Source: Plantago ovata
Lineage: Eukaryota; Streptophyta; Magnoliopsida; Lamiales; Plantaginaceae
Length of the DNA stretch: 64,000 nt
Reading direction: 5' to 3'
NCBI GenBank assembly: GCA_028274465.1
Contig: CM051455.1
Location: 113,931,547-113,995,546, forward strand
Shown piece after piece: positions 54,139 to 64,000 of the stretch. Position numbers and translations under genes: made by a program. The notes beneath the pieces were generated by a model that worked only from the letters and a program-made list of their open reading frames with translations, did no database searches and was not told where the DNA came from. The stretch's first letter is position 1, and each line of letters opens with the position of its first letter.

Positions 54139-55239
54139 TGTTTCTACAGAATATGCTAGCAAGGCGTAATGCCTCCTAGCTGTTCTGCTTCTGCATCTTC
54201 TTCGTTGCTACTCTCCCTCCTTCATAACGGGGATGGAGTAGTTAGATTGTGTCCAAGGCGGTGCATCAAAGCTCGTCTGCCACAGGCCCCCATACCCTGA
54301 ACAAGTCAATTAGCTTGTTTCTCAGGGACGTGGGTGGATGCTTCCTTCCTTGGAGAACGAAGATAGAAACAGAGAAGAGATCAAAGGCATAGCAGAGATT
54401 GTCATATCAAATGGAGAGATATGCACAACTAGTTTTACTTTCTGTTCTTATGTTCGACTTAGATAAAGATCTTTGTAACATTTAATATGCGAATGTGATA
54501 TCAACATTGTAATCTGTTTTTTCAGTGAATGAATAAAGATGTGTTGAATGTTGAATATTATGTTCTTCATTTTAATTGGCCTTATGTGAATTTCAGATGT
54601 GACTTTTAAGCAAACTATAAGCAACTTTTGGTTGCATTTCAATTTAGTACATAGATCTGTAACATGGATTACTGAATCTGTTTATTGTTGTGAAGTTGTT
54701 AAAAGTTCTTTCTCATCCAATTCACAAACTAGGCATAGTGGCACACTTCCAAAATTCTGGTTAACAGGAAAAGATCTTTTATGAATAAGATCATATATCC
54801 GTTTCAACATGGGTCTTTTCCAGAAAGAAAAATTATTTGGTATGTTGTTTGTTCTGTTCTAGGAAGAAGCATCATTTATGAATAAGATCATTTTTTTTTG
54901 GTTTTGCTGTTTGGATTGGTGAGGCTGAGGGTTATGAAATACTCGTTCAAGTAATGTGCTATGTTGTAGGGAGAATGAGATGAAGTAATATTCTATTCAT
55001 GTTTCTTTTGGGGTCCTATGGTCACAGTTTTGTGCTATTTGTTGATCTAATTAGCTGTTATCAAGGCTATGTATAAAATTTACTTTTGGTTGAATCAAAG
55101 TTGTGCCTTTTTATTATCATTTACTATTTTTTTTATTGTATTGTATTTAATAATATTGTGTGAAAATGATCTATTGCATAAAATAAAAGGGAAGAAAACA
55201 AATAAGAGCAAATAAATAGACATAGCCTTTTCATTGAAA
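54139..55239 (+). other. 3' UTR-like sequence and direct repeat copy 2
   Basis: AATAAAGATG at about 54532 is a possible poly(A) signal. 54601-54800 is the second direct repeat copy. The remainder is AT-rich with nothing recognisable. Confidence 0.4.
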
Positions 55240-55659
55240 TCATGTAAGCACAGCAGAAACCAGTACATTGATTCCAAAAGACTTAAAAATATAACCAAAT
55301 CTGAAAATAAAAGAATGGCCTAGACCATGCCACTCTTCACCTGAGCAATGGTCCCTGAGATCCTGGTACACATTGTTCATGATCTCAGGATGAGATACCA
55401 CACTGATCTCCATGAGAGCAACCTTGATGTCAGTTGCCTGCTGGCTCACCTCAATATTCTCAAACCCCACAATAGATAGCCTTGATGCCAGGTCAGTAGC
55501 TTGCCAAAATGGACCTCTCCTATTGCAGTTCCCTAGCATGAGCCTTGAACTGCATGATACATCTTGAATGTTGAGTCTGATACTGTCACCAATGGTCCAG
55601 GTGACCTTAGGCTCGTAGTTGAACTTGACAGGATAAGAAACAGAGGCAGAGGAGGCCAT
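55240..55659 (-). CDS. Uncharacterised 139-aa intronless ORF
   Basis: ATG 55659 in a good plant context (AAAATGGCC), preceded by an A-rich leader; open for 139 codons. It reads MASSASVSYPVKFNYEPKV near the start and has NRRGPFWQATDLASRL, AGC-free acidic patches and DLRDHCSGEEWHGLGHSF near the C-terminus. No signal peptide and no transmembrane segment beyond a weakly hydrophobic tail (FGINVLVSAVLT). I do not recognise it. Being intact and single-exon among decayed DNA, it could be a retrocopy, a recent gene or an endogenised foreign gene; none is proven. Confidence 0.45.
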   Translation of the reverse strand: MASSASVSYPVKFNYEPKVTWTIGDSIRLNIQDVSCSSRLMLGNCNRRGPFWQATDLASRLSIVGFENIEVSQQATDIKVALMEISVVSHPEIMNNVYQDLRDHCSGEEWHGLGHSFIFRFGYIFKSFGINVLVSAVLT

Positions 55660-55903
55660 TTTAAATTTATTTTTTCTTTCTTTTTGTATATGAAAATTTC
55701 TTGAATGTGAGTTGTGATGAATCCTGACCCCTTGCTATTGGCCAATGAATCCGGCTATCCTATGTTGTGGCTTTTCAAATAAACCATCTGCAATATTTAC
55801 CATGCAAAAAAGCTGCTTTGATCCATTGAAATTGCTGAAAAATTAAAAAATGGACTATTAGCATGTAGTTTTCTGATTTTTGTAACATTCTCTGGAAACA
55901 AAT

Positions 55904-57488
55904 TGTTAGGAAACTTGTATTTTTTATGAGCAATTAACCATGCTAAATTAAGGAAAGTCCAGTAACTAGTACTCTTAAGGTTCATAGGAATTTAGAATTT
56001 TAAGGACATTGTAAAAGAGGAACGTTTGCTGAAGACTTAGATTAGGTGCTAGATAGGTTGGTTTTTTTACCGCTTATGATGTATCTTGTTTTCTGAAAAG
56101 AAAATAATCTATTGAAGCATTTGCTGATGATGTACTTTGTTTTTACAAACAAACTATTGAAGCATTTAGAAACCGCTCAGAATCTTGAAGAATATTGAAG
56201 ATCTGAAGACTTGAAGAATTCGAAGATCTGAAGACAAGAAGATTTCTGAAGACTGGTATCTACAAAGGCACATGTTGCTTAGAAAGTGGAAACTTCAGCA
56301 ACAACATTGCATAAGTGAAAATCTGAAAGACAGAGTAGGTTATGCTTGCTGAAACTGAGACTGACCGCTTGCTGATGGAACATATGTGACCTCTTGCTGA
56401 AAGTACTGACATTTGCGCTCCAATGTTACTGTTTGAATTCTATTCAAATGAGCATTAAATGCAAAGCTTACACGCGAAGGACATGAAGACTAGAAGACAA
56501 ACAAGGACGCTGCTGAAAGTACAAAAGCAAGATAGTGACATCTTAAGGATCAAAAGCCTTGGAATTTAAAATTCAAACGGCTCCCTATTTTCACTATAAA
56601 TAGAGGTCATCCGGCGAAGAGTTGAAGTGTGTCAACAACGTGATCAAACTCTCACTTGTGCTTAAACTCACATACCTTCAAACTCTCTATACTGCCATTG
56701 ATCCGTTCCAAGACTTAAAGCTTGAGAAAGCTACTTGTGAAGAAGTAGAATTTACACGACTAAGAAATTAGTTAAGTGTTCTTTCTTTCTTTCGAACAAG
56801 AACAAGTCTTGACACCAGAAACAATCAAACTTGTTTACTGCAAAGTATTCAAAGTTTTGTTTCTTAGATTACTTGTTGTAACTGAATAAGTTATAATTAA
56901 GTTATCTCACCCCAAAACTCTCTAACTGAAAATACACCCTTTCAGGCGTGATATTCAGGGGGGACTTAATCGAGCATAGTTTTGCTGATTAAAAGTACCA
57001 AGTTTGGTGGAGAACAAGGTTGCGTTCTCTAGATTAGGTTGGAGACGAAGCAAGTGTGCTTTGGTTTCTGTTTGAATCGCTCTAGATAGAAGTTGTAAGG
57101 AACCTCAATCATATCTTAGTGGATTCAGTCCTAGAAAGGACAAAGTGGATTAGTTGAGAGATTACGCCACTCTCAGATACCACTATAAAAGATGTTTGTG
57201 TGATTTACTTACTGTATTTAGTTTTCAGCAAATTCATATCTGTCTGTACACAATCACTCACATCACTTGCTGAAACCTTTACTTACTGAAAGAGCACTTA
57301 GTGTATCAAAGACTTCCGCTCTCTGATTTTAAGTATCAGCAAACCTAGCTACTGAAAAGTAACTTACGCTTGCTGAGAAAGTTAAGTATCAGCAAACTCA
57401 TTACTGAAAAATAATAAGCACTTGCTGAGAAAGTTTAAAAAGACTATTCACCCCCCTAGTCTTTTCTTGTTGTTTAAAGGGACCGACA
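55904..57488 (+). mobile_element. Copia solo LTR
   Basis: 1585 bp with ends TGTTAGGAAAC..GGGACCGACA, flanked by CAAAT at 55899-55903 and 57489-57493, a perfect 5-bp target duplication. No internal region. A solo LTR formed by LTR-LTR recombination. The U5 unit is again in two copies (57332-57440). Confidence 0.9.
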
Positions 57489-57493
57489 CAAAT

Positions 57494-58319
57494 ATAATGT
57501 GTTATAACATGTAAATTACCGTTGCTGTTCCATGTGATGTAATGTGTGATAACGTGTAAATTACTGTTGCTGAAAAGGATTGTCAAGTTTTTCTGTTGCT
57601 ACTGACTGGTAAACATGCACTACATGATACTGCAAGTGTTGAATAGGCACCACCCATGAGCAATCAGCGGTGAATTTTACATGTACTGTAAAATGGAAAT
57701 TCCAAGTTTGGTTTCTTTGGATGCTATGCACAATATGGACAGGAACTTCTGATAAGTTGTAGCAAGAGGACATAAGTATGATGGAATTTTTAGTATTTGC
57801 ATAAGTGTGCAGGACCTCTTATTCTCATACCATTGACAATTTGGGATCGTTCATAAGAATGCAGAAACTGTTAGATCGTTTGTTTGTGTTAGTGTGGATA
57901 TATATATGGTAGATATCATTTTCAGTTTATGAAATTGGAATTGGTCAGTAGTGTTATGCTCAGATTGATGATCGAAGGTGCTACGAAGGTCCAAGAGGAA
58001 TATACTTGGTGGATTTTTTCCAGAGGCAGTTGCGATGGATGGCAGGCATGCTATTTATGGCCTAATATGCACTGGGCTTATCTCTGCATGTTATGTTCAA
58101 ATTGTATTATTCAGTATTTCTATTTGATTCACGTACTGACTATGTTCTATTTGTTTGAATAAATCCATCATTATTTGATTATATAATGCCAGTGATAATG
58201 TATGTCATGTTCGAAAAATTAAGGATGTGGGCCTGGACTGGATAAAAGTCCAACAAAAATCATATACATACGTAATCGGCCTAAAGAAAAGTCCAACATC
58301 CATTCGGCCCATTACCGCT
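57494..58319. other. Non-coding, no gene seen
   Basis: A short direct repeat (AACATGTAAATTACCGTTGC / AACGTGTAAATTACTGTTGC) at 57499-57572; otherwise no convincing frame. Confidence 0.4.
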
Positions 58320-59240
58320 TTTAGCCCAAAATCGATAATAAAATAACCGGGTTTTCTAGGGTTAGCGTTATTCAAATCAATTAGGGATTTCTTAAAAATT
58401 ATGGTCGTATTTGGGGATTTCACCAAATCACGTTTCTAGTGTTAGGGTTCATCAAATCAATTTGAGATTTCTAAAATTGATTTTGGAATTTAATACCCCA
58501 ATTCCAAAAAAATCATATACAATTAATGGGCCTTAACATAGACTTTGAACTTTAGCAAGAGAAAAGCCCAACAAAAATCATAAAATATGTAAAGGGCTGG
58601 AGATGAAGGAAGCCCAAAATAACAATTTGATTGATCTGTCAACAGACATTCCGGCCTATTAACCACTTTTGGCCCAAATCCATAATAATATTTCTAGGTT
58701 TTCGAGGGTTTTGTCAAATCAATTTGGGAATTATCCCGAGAATGAAGGGCGTTTTTTGGGATTTCAGCAAATCGATTTTCTGGGGTTAGGGTTTATCACA
58801 TTAGATTTGGGATTTTCAAACACCTAATGTTAATTTGGGGATGAAATCGATCTGGTCATATAATGCCCCAATTTTCTAGGGTTAGGGTTTTACAAATCAA
58901 TTTGGAATTCCTCAAAAAAACTAAGGGCGTATTTGGGGATTTCACCAAATCAAATTTCTGGGGTTAGGGTCCATCAAATCAATTTGGGATTTATAAACAA
59001 TTAGGGGCGTATTTGGGTGTTTCATCAAATCCAAATTCTAGTGTTAATTTGGGGAGCTCACGAAATCGATTTGGGAATTTAGTGCACTAAATGTCTAGGG
59101 TTCGGGTGTTTCTAATCCATTTGGGGTTTCTTAAAAATTAATGATGTATTCGGGAATTTCACCAAATCAATTTGGTGGGATTAGGGTTCATCAGATCAAT
59201 TTCTCAAACGCAGGTGTTAATTTGGGGAAATCAATTTCCC
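58320..59240. repeat. Degenerate repeats of GGGGATTTCACCAAATCAA / TAGGGTTCATCAAATC
   Basis: About nine imperfect units of 60-110 bp built from TTTGGGGATTTCACCAAATC and GTTAGGGTTCATCAAATCAA. They lie downstream of the Ulp1-like gene and may be the subterminal region of its transposon. Confidence 0.65.
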
Positions 59241-59444
59241 TAAATTTGTGTTTTTTACTACTTCAATGTAAAACTGTAACACAACATACTATAAATTTAC
59301 CTAAATTTAGTCCTTTCGGTAAAATTAGAGTGATACATTCAGGAAAGATTACCATGCCCCCGCGCAAGGATGACAAGCACAAATCCAGTAATGGCCCCAA
59401 ACATATACTGTACCAGAAAATTAAACACATGGTACATGGGTGAA

Positions 59445-59876
59445 TCAACACTCTGGCTCCAAACCTATTGCTGATTTCTGTAACATGTCGTCAAACAAGT
59501 CTCCAAATCCCCGCTCATGATATATATCCCTTATATGTATGTGTTTTCCTTCTTTCGGGTCCGACACACGTATGAAAAGATGTACAGATCGGTATCCAAC
59601 AGCCTCACATGCCTTGATATGCTTCAATAAATCATGATCCGAATTTATAAACTTAAAATAACAATGACCGTCAGTTGATACAACAAAACGATCGCCTCCT
59701 CTGTGGGGGAAGGAAAATGCTGTCACAAATCGGCTAATGATTTCTTTAATTCCCCCAGTCTGTTTTGAACCCTCAATGGTGTGCACATGCCTATAAAAAT
59801 AGGCTCCGTCGCTATCTTTGATGCGAGCACGTATTGAGATTGTTTTGTTGCAAAGCATCATAAGATATATTTCCAT
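59445..59876 (-). CDS. Uncharacterised 143-aa ORF beside the Ulp1-like gene
   Basis: Open from ATG 59876 (MEIYLMMLCNKTISIRAR) to TGA at 59445. Mixed alpha/beta character: TISIRARIKDSDGAYFYRHV, GIKEIISRFVTAFSFPHRGG, DRFVVSTDGHCYFKFINSDH, AVGYRSVHLFIRVSD. The pattern of a short beta hairpin, helix and ...LGYRSVHLFIRV is somewhat like the PB1-like N-terminal region of plant MULE transposases, but this is weak. It starts about 97 bp after the stop of the Ulp1-like gene on the same strand. No transposase core is seen. Confidence 0.45.
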   Translation of the reverse strand: MEIYLMMLCNKTISIRARIKDSDGAYFYRHVHTIEGSKQTGGIKEIISRFVTAFSFPHRGGDRFVVSTDGHCYFKFINSDHDLLKHIKACEAVGYRSVHLFIRVSDPKEGKHIHIRDIYHERGFGDLFDDMLQKSAIGLEPEC

Positions 59877-59972
59877 TTTAATATAGAAGTAATTATTAGT
59901 TATTTAAAATCGACGTATTTTATGAATCAACTGTCAAATATAAACACAGATGCAAAAAATTATCATTTTCAT

Positions 59973-62053
59973 TCACCAATGGTAAATCTTGTTCTCCTGG
60001 GAGGTATACAGTGACTCTGCCAACTTCGTGCGAGTAGCAATTATTTCTTCCTGCGTAATCCAATCACAAGAGTTTAATTAATAAACGTTGCCAACCATAA
60101 GTATAGAGCATGGCTGAAAAGATCACATGTATATCGAGAGTCTTATTTCATTCAGTGTTCTGTTGACGACTTCCCGAAACATCAAGAAGAGAGATGCGTA
60201 TACGCCACAATCGTGACTGCATTTGTCAGATTCAACATGTATAAGAACATATTTATTTATACATCACTCAGTTCTGGTAAATAATAACCTGTGGTAATGT
60301 TAATTGGTTACCCGTTGCCTTGATTTGGCACAATTGGCGGATAAACAACTTTGAATTTGTTCCATTGCTTCTGTTTAAAATCTTCTAAGCCCAATGCCGT
60401 TGTTGTTTTCTCAAGTGTAGAGACCTGCACAAACTGGCCTGGTTAGCCTTTTAATGCATATCCAACTTGTAATATACAACTATATCTCTGTTTACACCAC
60501 CGAAATCGCAAAGATGCTGATAGCATACATATTACATATTAATACATATGATTACATCCCTCTGACTAAGTATTGAAGTAACACTCTTACCAAATTCATT
60601 GCCAACTCCAAATAGCTTTTACTTGCTCTATCGTAGAGCAAGGTGTCACAAATTTCGAGTATTCTGTTGTCCAAATTCACCCGGCACACGGTGAAATAGT
60701 GTTCATGGATTATTGGTATGGATATTGTGGAGCACTCTGACGAAGAAATTCCTTTCAAAAAGAATTTTATCGATCCCTTCAACGATTTCTCACGTTGTAA
60801 GGGGTCATGAAACCTGCTTTTCTTGTCTTTCAGCGATCCGCTGATGATGTTGCACACAGTCTGATATTATGAAAAATATAGGAAAAAATACTGAACTGTT
60901 GTATGTCGGGAGATACGTCATTGTTTGTTCAATTCAATTATTTAAGTTAGTCCTTACACAGAACATCATAGGCAAAACCCAGTGATTGGTGTCAACACCT
61001 CGAAATTTCCTGTCCAGCCAAGTCATGGCAGCAACACCACTAATGACCTGTATATGTCATAGTGTGTTCCTGTCAAATCATTAACACAATACATATGTAT
61101 CAAGTATATGTAATGAAAATAATTATGGAAGGACCTTACTTGGTCATTAAACCACGTGTGAGGATTCAGGGTCAACATATCAGATCTACGGAGATAGATT
61201 GCGAGGTCATCAAAACCAATCAAACTTTCACTGCTTGTCCAGGAACAGTTAAGTTATCGTGAATACTTAGATCATGAATAAAGAAAAAAATAAACAAAAT
61301 AGAGCGAGGGAGAGAGACAAAAGAGTTGTTGTAACTTCACCTTCTATGTCCATGTTCCCATAATAGATAGTTGACCAATTCATGCTCACTAGATGGCATA
61401 GCCGTACAGATGGTTTCATAAAGGTCATGTATTCCAGGGTTATTAGGCTGACCAAATGGACTTCTCGACGCTGTCTTCGTGATCCTTTTGGGATTAACAG
61501 CCCCAGGTGGACTTAAAAAAACAGGACGCTCTTGATTTGAATTGATTTTGGACTGAGGAGTGCGAGGCTCTGGCTTTTTGGTTTTCTGAAATGGGAATTA
61601 CTTGGTGGCGTCACAATCTCGTTGGTCCTTTTTGATTTAACGGCCCCAGGTGGACTTAAATGAACCACACTTTCTTGGCTTGCATTGTTTTTGGACTGAG
61701 GAGTGAGAAGCACTGATTTTATCATTCTTTGACTTAAAGAATCACTTGGTGGCTTGGTCCTTTCTGAATTGATGGCCCCAAGTGGACAAAAATTAATTTT
61801 CTTTCCATTGTTTTTGGGCTGGTTACTGTCACTTACAGGAGACTCTGACTTCTTTTTTTTTTACTTTTTGGGAATCACGTGGTGACGTCAACATATCCGT
61901 GACCCTTTTGGAATTCAAGGCCTCATGCGGACTAGAATGAGCAACACTTACTTGCTTTGCCCTGTTTTTGGACTGCGTAGAGCCACGCTGTGGAGCCACA
62001 TGATTACCATGGGGCTTATCTGTTTCCATATTCATGCATGATGTTGAAGGCAC
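59973..62053 (-). CDS. Ulp1/C48-type cysteine protease, multi-exon
   Basis: Predicted exons (minus): 62053-61341, 61233-61140, 61047-60958, 60860-60591, 60424-60312, 60216-about 60140, 60050-59973. Phases agree at the first five junctions. Family features: FDDLAIYLRRSDMLTLNPHT + WFNDQ, HEHYFTVCRVNLDNRILEIC (catalytic His, then Asp in CDTL), and HDCGVYASLFLMFREV (catalytic Cys in DCGV). SUMO/Ulp1-like peptidases remove SUMO-type modifiers; many such genes in plants ride in Mutator-like or CACTA elements. The N-terminus has about four degenerate 40-residue units with LSPPGAVKSKR. Two 1-nt shifts lie in exon 1 (A-run near 61855, and near 61595), and the donor after exon 6 is not canonical. Confidence 0.65.
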
Positions 62054-62400
62054 ACTTGATTCTTTCGTATTGTATGTGTTCCAGAAAGGTCAGTTATGGG
62101 AATCAACTATAGTGCATAGAATATTCATTATAAACAAAAGAACCAAATTAGGTTTGACGGCACTAACACAGTGTTCTCATTCCTGTGGTGGTGCCGGTAC
62201 AATGACAAGACGATGTTTTTGCATGGTCTCTGGAAATCCTCCTACATACCAACAGAAAATTGAAAGTAGTTAACCATAAAGTAAAGTAGATGTGTATACA
62301 TGATGATAAAAGAAACATTACAAAATATGGTCCCAAAACAATTTCCCCTTGCAAATTGGGTCCAGGTGATAGTATATATCAAGTCCTATTTTTCGAAAAC
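62054..62400. other. Upstream of the Ulp1-like gene
   Basis: A minus-strand piece GFPETMQKHRLVIVPAPPQE at about 62230-62165 after acceptor TATGTAG could be a first exon, but no donor is clear. Otherwise AT-rich. Confidence 0.3.
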
Positions 62401-62977
62401 TGATGAATGTGTACTTTACACTTTCATTTGAGTCTTTTTCACCTATTTTAGCTATCCTCTATGTTAATTTAGCTATATTTTAGTGCATTTTATTAGAATA
62501 GTGTCACGTTTCCCTTTAGTCTTTATTTTACAGGTTTTGGTTGAAAAACGAGGATTTCCGGGCAAATATATTGAAGTAGACAAGGAATTGGTGTTCCAGA
62601 AGCCTAATTGGAGTATCTGAAGGTTTCCGGATAGGATTTGAAGTCTAGGGGTCGAATTTGGAGGCTAGAAGGCCACTAGAAGTCAGAAACCGAGTCCGAA
62701 AAGGGGAAGAAATCCAAAAACGCGTCGAAAACGCGTATCTGGCCGAGTTTTACTCCCGGGCGAATCGCCCGGGATGTGGGGCGAATCGCCCCACACCAGG
62801 CGAATCGCCCGATGTGTGGGGCCCTTCGCCCCACACAATTCGTAGCCTATATATAGTTGCTCAGTTTTTCTCCGTTTTTCATACTTCTCCAGACCTTTTC
62901 TCTCACCTTTCTCTGTAGTTTTAGGTAGGAACTTCCCAGAGCCTGTTCTGGGGGTTCTTAGCTTAGGAGATACTTTT
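62401..62977 (+). mobile_element. Truncated LTR of the gypsy-like family (element I)
   Basis: It starts TGATGAATGTGTACTTTACA as the other family LTRs do in plus orientation and follows them through the GC palindromes (62752-62842: CCCGGGCGAATCGCCCGGG, GTGGGGCGAATCGCCCCAC) and TATATATA (about 62848-62855). It is cut at about 62977 by the element that fills the rest of the window. The joined left flank is CGAAAAC. Confidence 0.82.
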
Positions 62978-64000
62978 TAGGGAATTTTACATCCACTACC
63001 CCTACTAGACACTCTAATTACGTCTAACCCCCCCTTAGTCAATCTATTACATATGGGTCAAAAATCGACTTATGCCGTTGACCAGCTTCTAGCTTACTGT
63101 TCATATTTTTTCATCCAAACGCGGCCTTACACTATTTTCTCTACCTTTTATTTTTTTTTTCTTTTTTTCTTTTTCTTTTTTCTTTCTTTTTTTCTTTCCT
63201 TTCTTCCTTCTTCTTCTATTAGCTCCAGTGACTCCGGTGACCGGAGACCGGAGTTGCAGCTCCGGTCAATCGGAGCTGTGAGAAAGCTCCAATCAGAACA
63301 GAGCTGTGTAGCTCCGTTCAGATCAGAGCTGTAGCTTTACAGCTCCGACTTAATCGGAGCTGTACAGCTCCGTTCAGAACGGAGCTGTGTAGCTCCGTTC
63401 AGATCGGAGCTTTACAGCTCCGATCTAGTCGGAGCTGACAGCTCCGATCAGAACGGAGCTGTCCGTTCAGATTGGAGCTTTACAGCTCCGATCTAGTCGG
63501 AGCTTTACAGCTCCGATCTAGTCGGAGCTGACAGCTCCGATCAGAACGGAGCTGTGTGGCTCCGTTCAGATCGGAGCTTTACAGCTCCGACTTGATCGGA
63601 GCTGTACAGCTCCGGCCGGCGAGCTCTCTTTTTTATTTTTTTTTATTTTTTTGAAAATCCTTGTGGGTTAATTTTAAGATTTAAAATTATTAGGGTTCAG
63701 TTTGCAATAATATTTGAGGCAATTTTGAAATTTAAAAAAGTTATATGCCTTATGTTGAATTAATAAGTGTCAAATTGGTGAAATTAAAAAGATTTGAGGC
63801 AAATGTGTAATAAATGAAAATTGGAGCTGTTTGGTCACGGTCAAAGTTGAATATTTGACCAAGGGTAAAAATGTATTTTCATTGATTTAGTTCGCCAAAA
63901 GTCAAGATCGTGGGTCTGCATGTAATTAAATCGACTAGTGAGGGAGGTGGATGTAATTGTTTGACTAACGATGGTCTATCTGTAATAAAAAGGACTAGCA
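62978..64000. mobile_element. DNA element with inverted ends, right end off window
   Basis: The left end GGGAATTTTACATCCACTAC and the word TCTAATTACGTCTAAC recur in reverse near the right edge (GGAGGTGGATGTAATTG, CTGTAATAAAAAGGACTAG). The window stops inside the right inverted repeat. No coding frame. It holds a 65-nt polypyrimidine tract (63149-63215) and the palindrome array. Boundaries and superfamily uncertain. Confidence 0.5.
63220..63626. repeat. Dense array of AGCTCCG/CGGAGCT palindromes
   Basis: About 400 bp with some 30 alternating CGGAGCT and AGCTCCG words, mostly 18-30 bp apart. Typical units are CGGAGCTTTACAGCTCCG, CGGAGCTGACAGCTCCG and CGGAGCTGTGTAGCTCCG, each a small perfect hairpin, joined by GATCTAGT, GATCAGAA or TTCAGAT. 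A palindromic minisatellite. Confidence 0.85.

Noticed and set aside
57929..58162. 77-codon plus-strand frame
   Set aside because: Cys/Trp/Tyr-rich with no motif, repeat context or splice support.
58320..59240. Interstitial telomere repeat
   Set aside because: TAGGGTT occurs singly within longer units, never as a tandem heptamer run.
59354..59443. Small plus-strand peptide MPPRKDDKHKSSNG...
   Set aside because: Good start context but only 29 codons, and it runs into the antisense of the 143-aa ORF; no splice donor that would link it to a gene.
63220..63626. CRISPR-like array of palindromic repeats
   Set aside because: No constant repeat/variable spacer alternation: arms and linkers are both repeated, no cas genes, and the genome is a plant.

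Overview
This window is plant nuclear DNA, almost certainly from a eudicot, from a repeat-rich region of a draft assembly (one 100-N gap at 6551-6650). It shows nested Ty3/gypsy-type and Ty1/copia LTR retrotransposons, a 5S-bearing TRIM of the Cassandra type, a Stowaway MITE, a tRNA-derived SINE, introns with GT..AG ends, and relics of plant-specific gene families (HD-Zip IV, NF-YB, terpene synthase). The species cannot be told from the sequence. There is no bacterial-style gene organisation, no rRNA or tRNA gene array and no CRISPR array.

Layout. 1-22187 is a nest of one gypsy-like family (PBS TGGCGCCGTTGCCGGGGA, LTRs of about 1.1-1.3 kb with TGATGAA/TTCATCA ends). Element A (minus, 1-5647) and element D (minus, 6781-12006) carry a gag-protease frame and a second ORF (ORF2) of the 'putative plant transposon protein' type where pol would be expected. 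Fragment B (plus, 5648-6550) is the 3' part of a third copy. Element E (minus, LTR 12298-13580) was entered by D. Element C (plus, 13952-22187) is complete with a near-perfect 5-bp target duplication. C and E both sit inside a minus-strand copia element F (gag 22193-24213, LTR 24323-25836). 25837-28700 holds an LTR-like fragment and a decayed gypsy RT/RNase H segment that is repeated at 38336-40143, next to a decayed integrase (36780-38062).

28771-36700 is a lower-density island with an (AT)n tract, a foldback element, a Stowaway MITE and gene debris: a terpene synthase fragment, an HD-Zip IV homeodomain/zipper relic with conserved splice sites, and four tandem copies of part of an NF-YB histone fold. 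40144-51785 is a copia element G (plus). It is interrupted by a reversed copia LTR, which in turn contains the intact gag-only gypsy-like element H (43945-49546, target duplication CTAAC). The G reverse transcriptase is split by the Cassandra-type TRIM (50401-51179, target duplication CATTC).

51786-62400 holds a SINE, two uncharacterised single-copy-looking ORFs, a copia solo LTR (55904-57488, target duplication CAAAT), and a multi-exon Ulp1/C48-type cysteine protease gene with a downstream ORF of unknown family. 62401-64000 is an LTR fragment cut by a DNA element carrying a dense array of AGCTCCG/CGGAGCT palindromes.

How it works together. No element here is autonomous: the gypsy-like family has gag and protease but no RT, RNase H or integrase in any copy, so it would depend on enzymes supplied elsewhere. 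Three shared features of that family are not explained by ordinary LTR anatomy: arrays of GGGCGA/TCGCCC palindromes just upstream of the LTR TATA box and again before ORF2, a conserved intron in the ORF2 leader, and a conserved hairpin next to a long homopurine tract in the 3' non-coding region.
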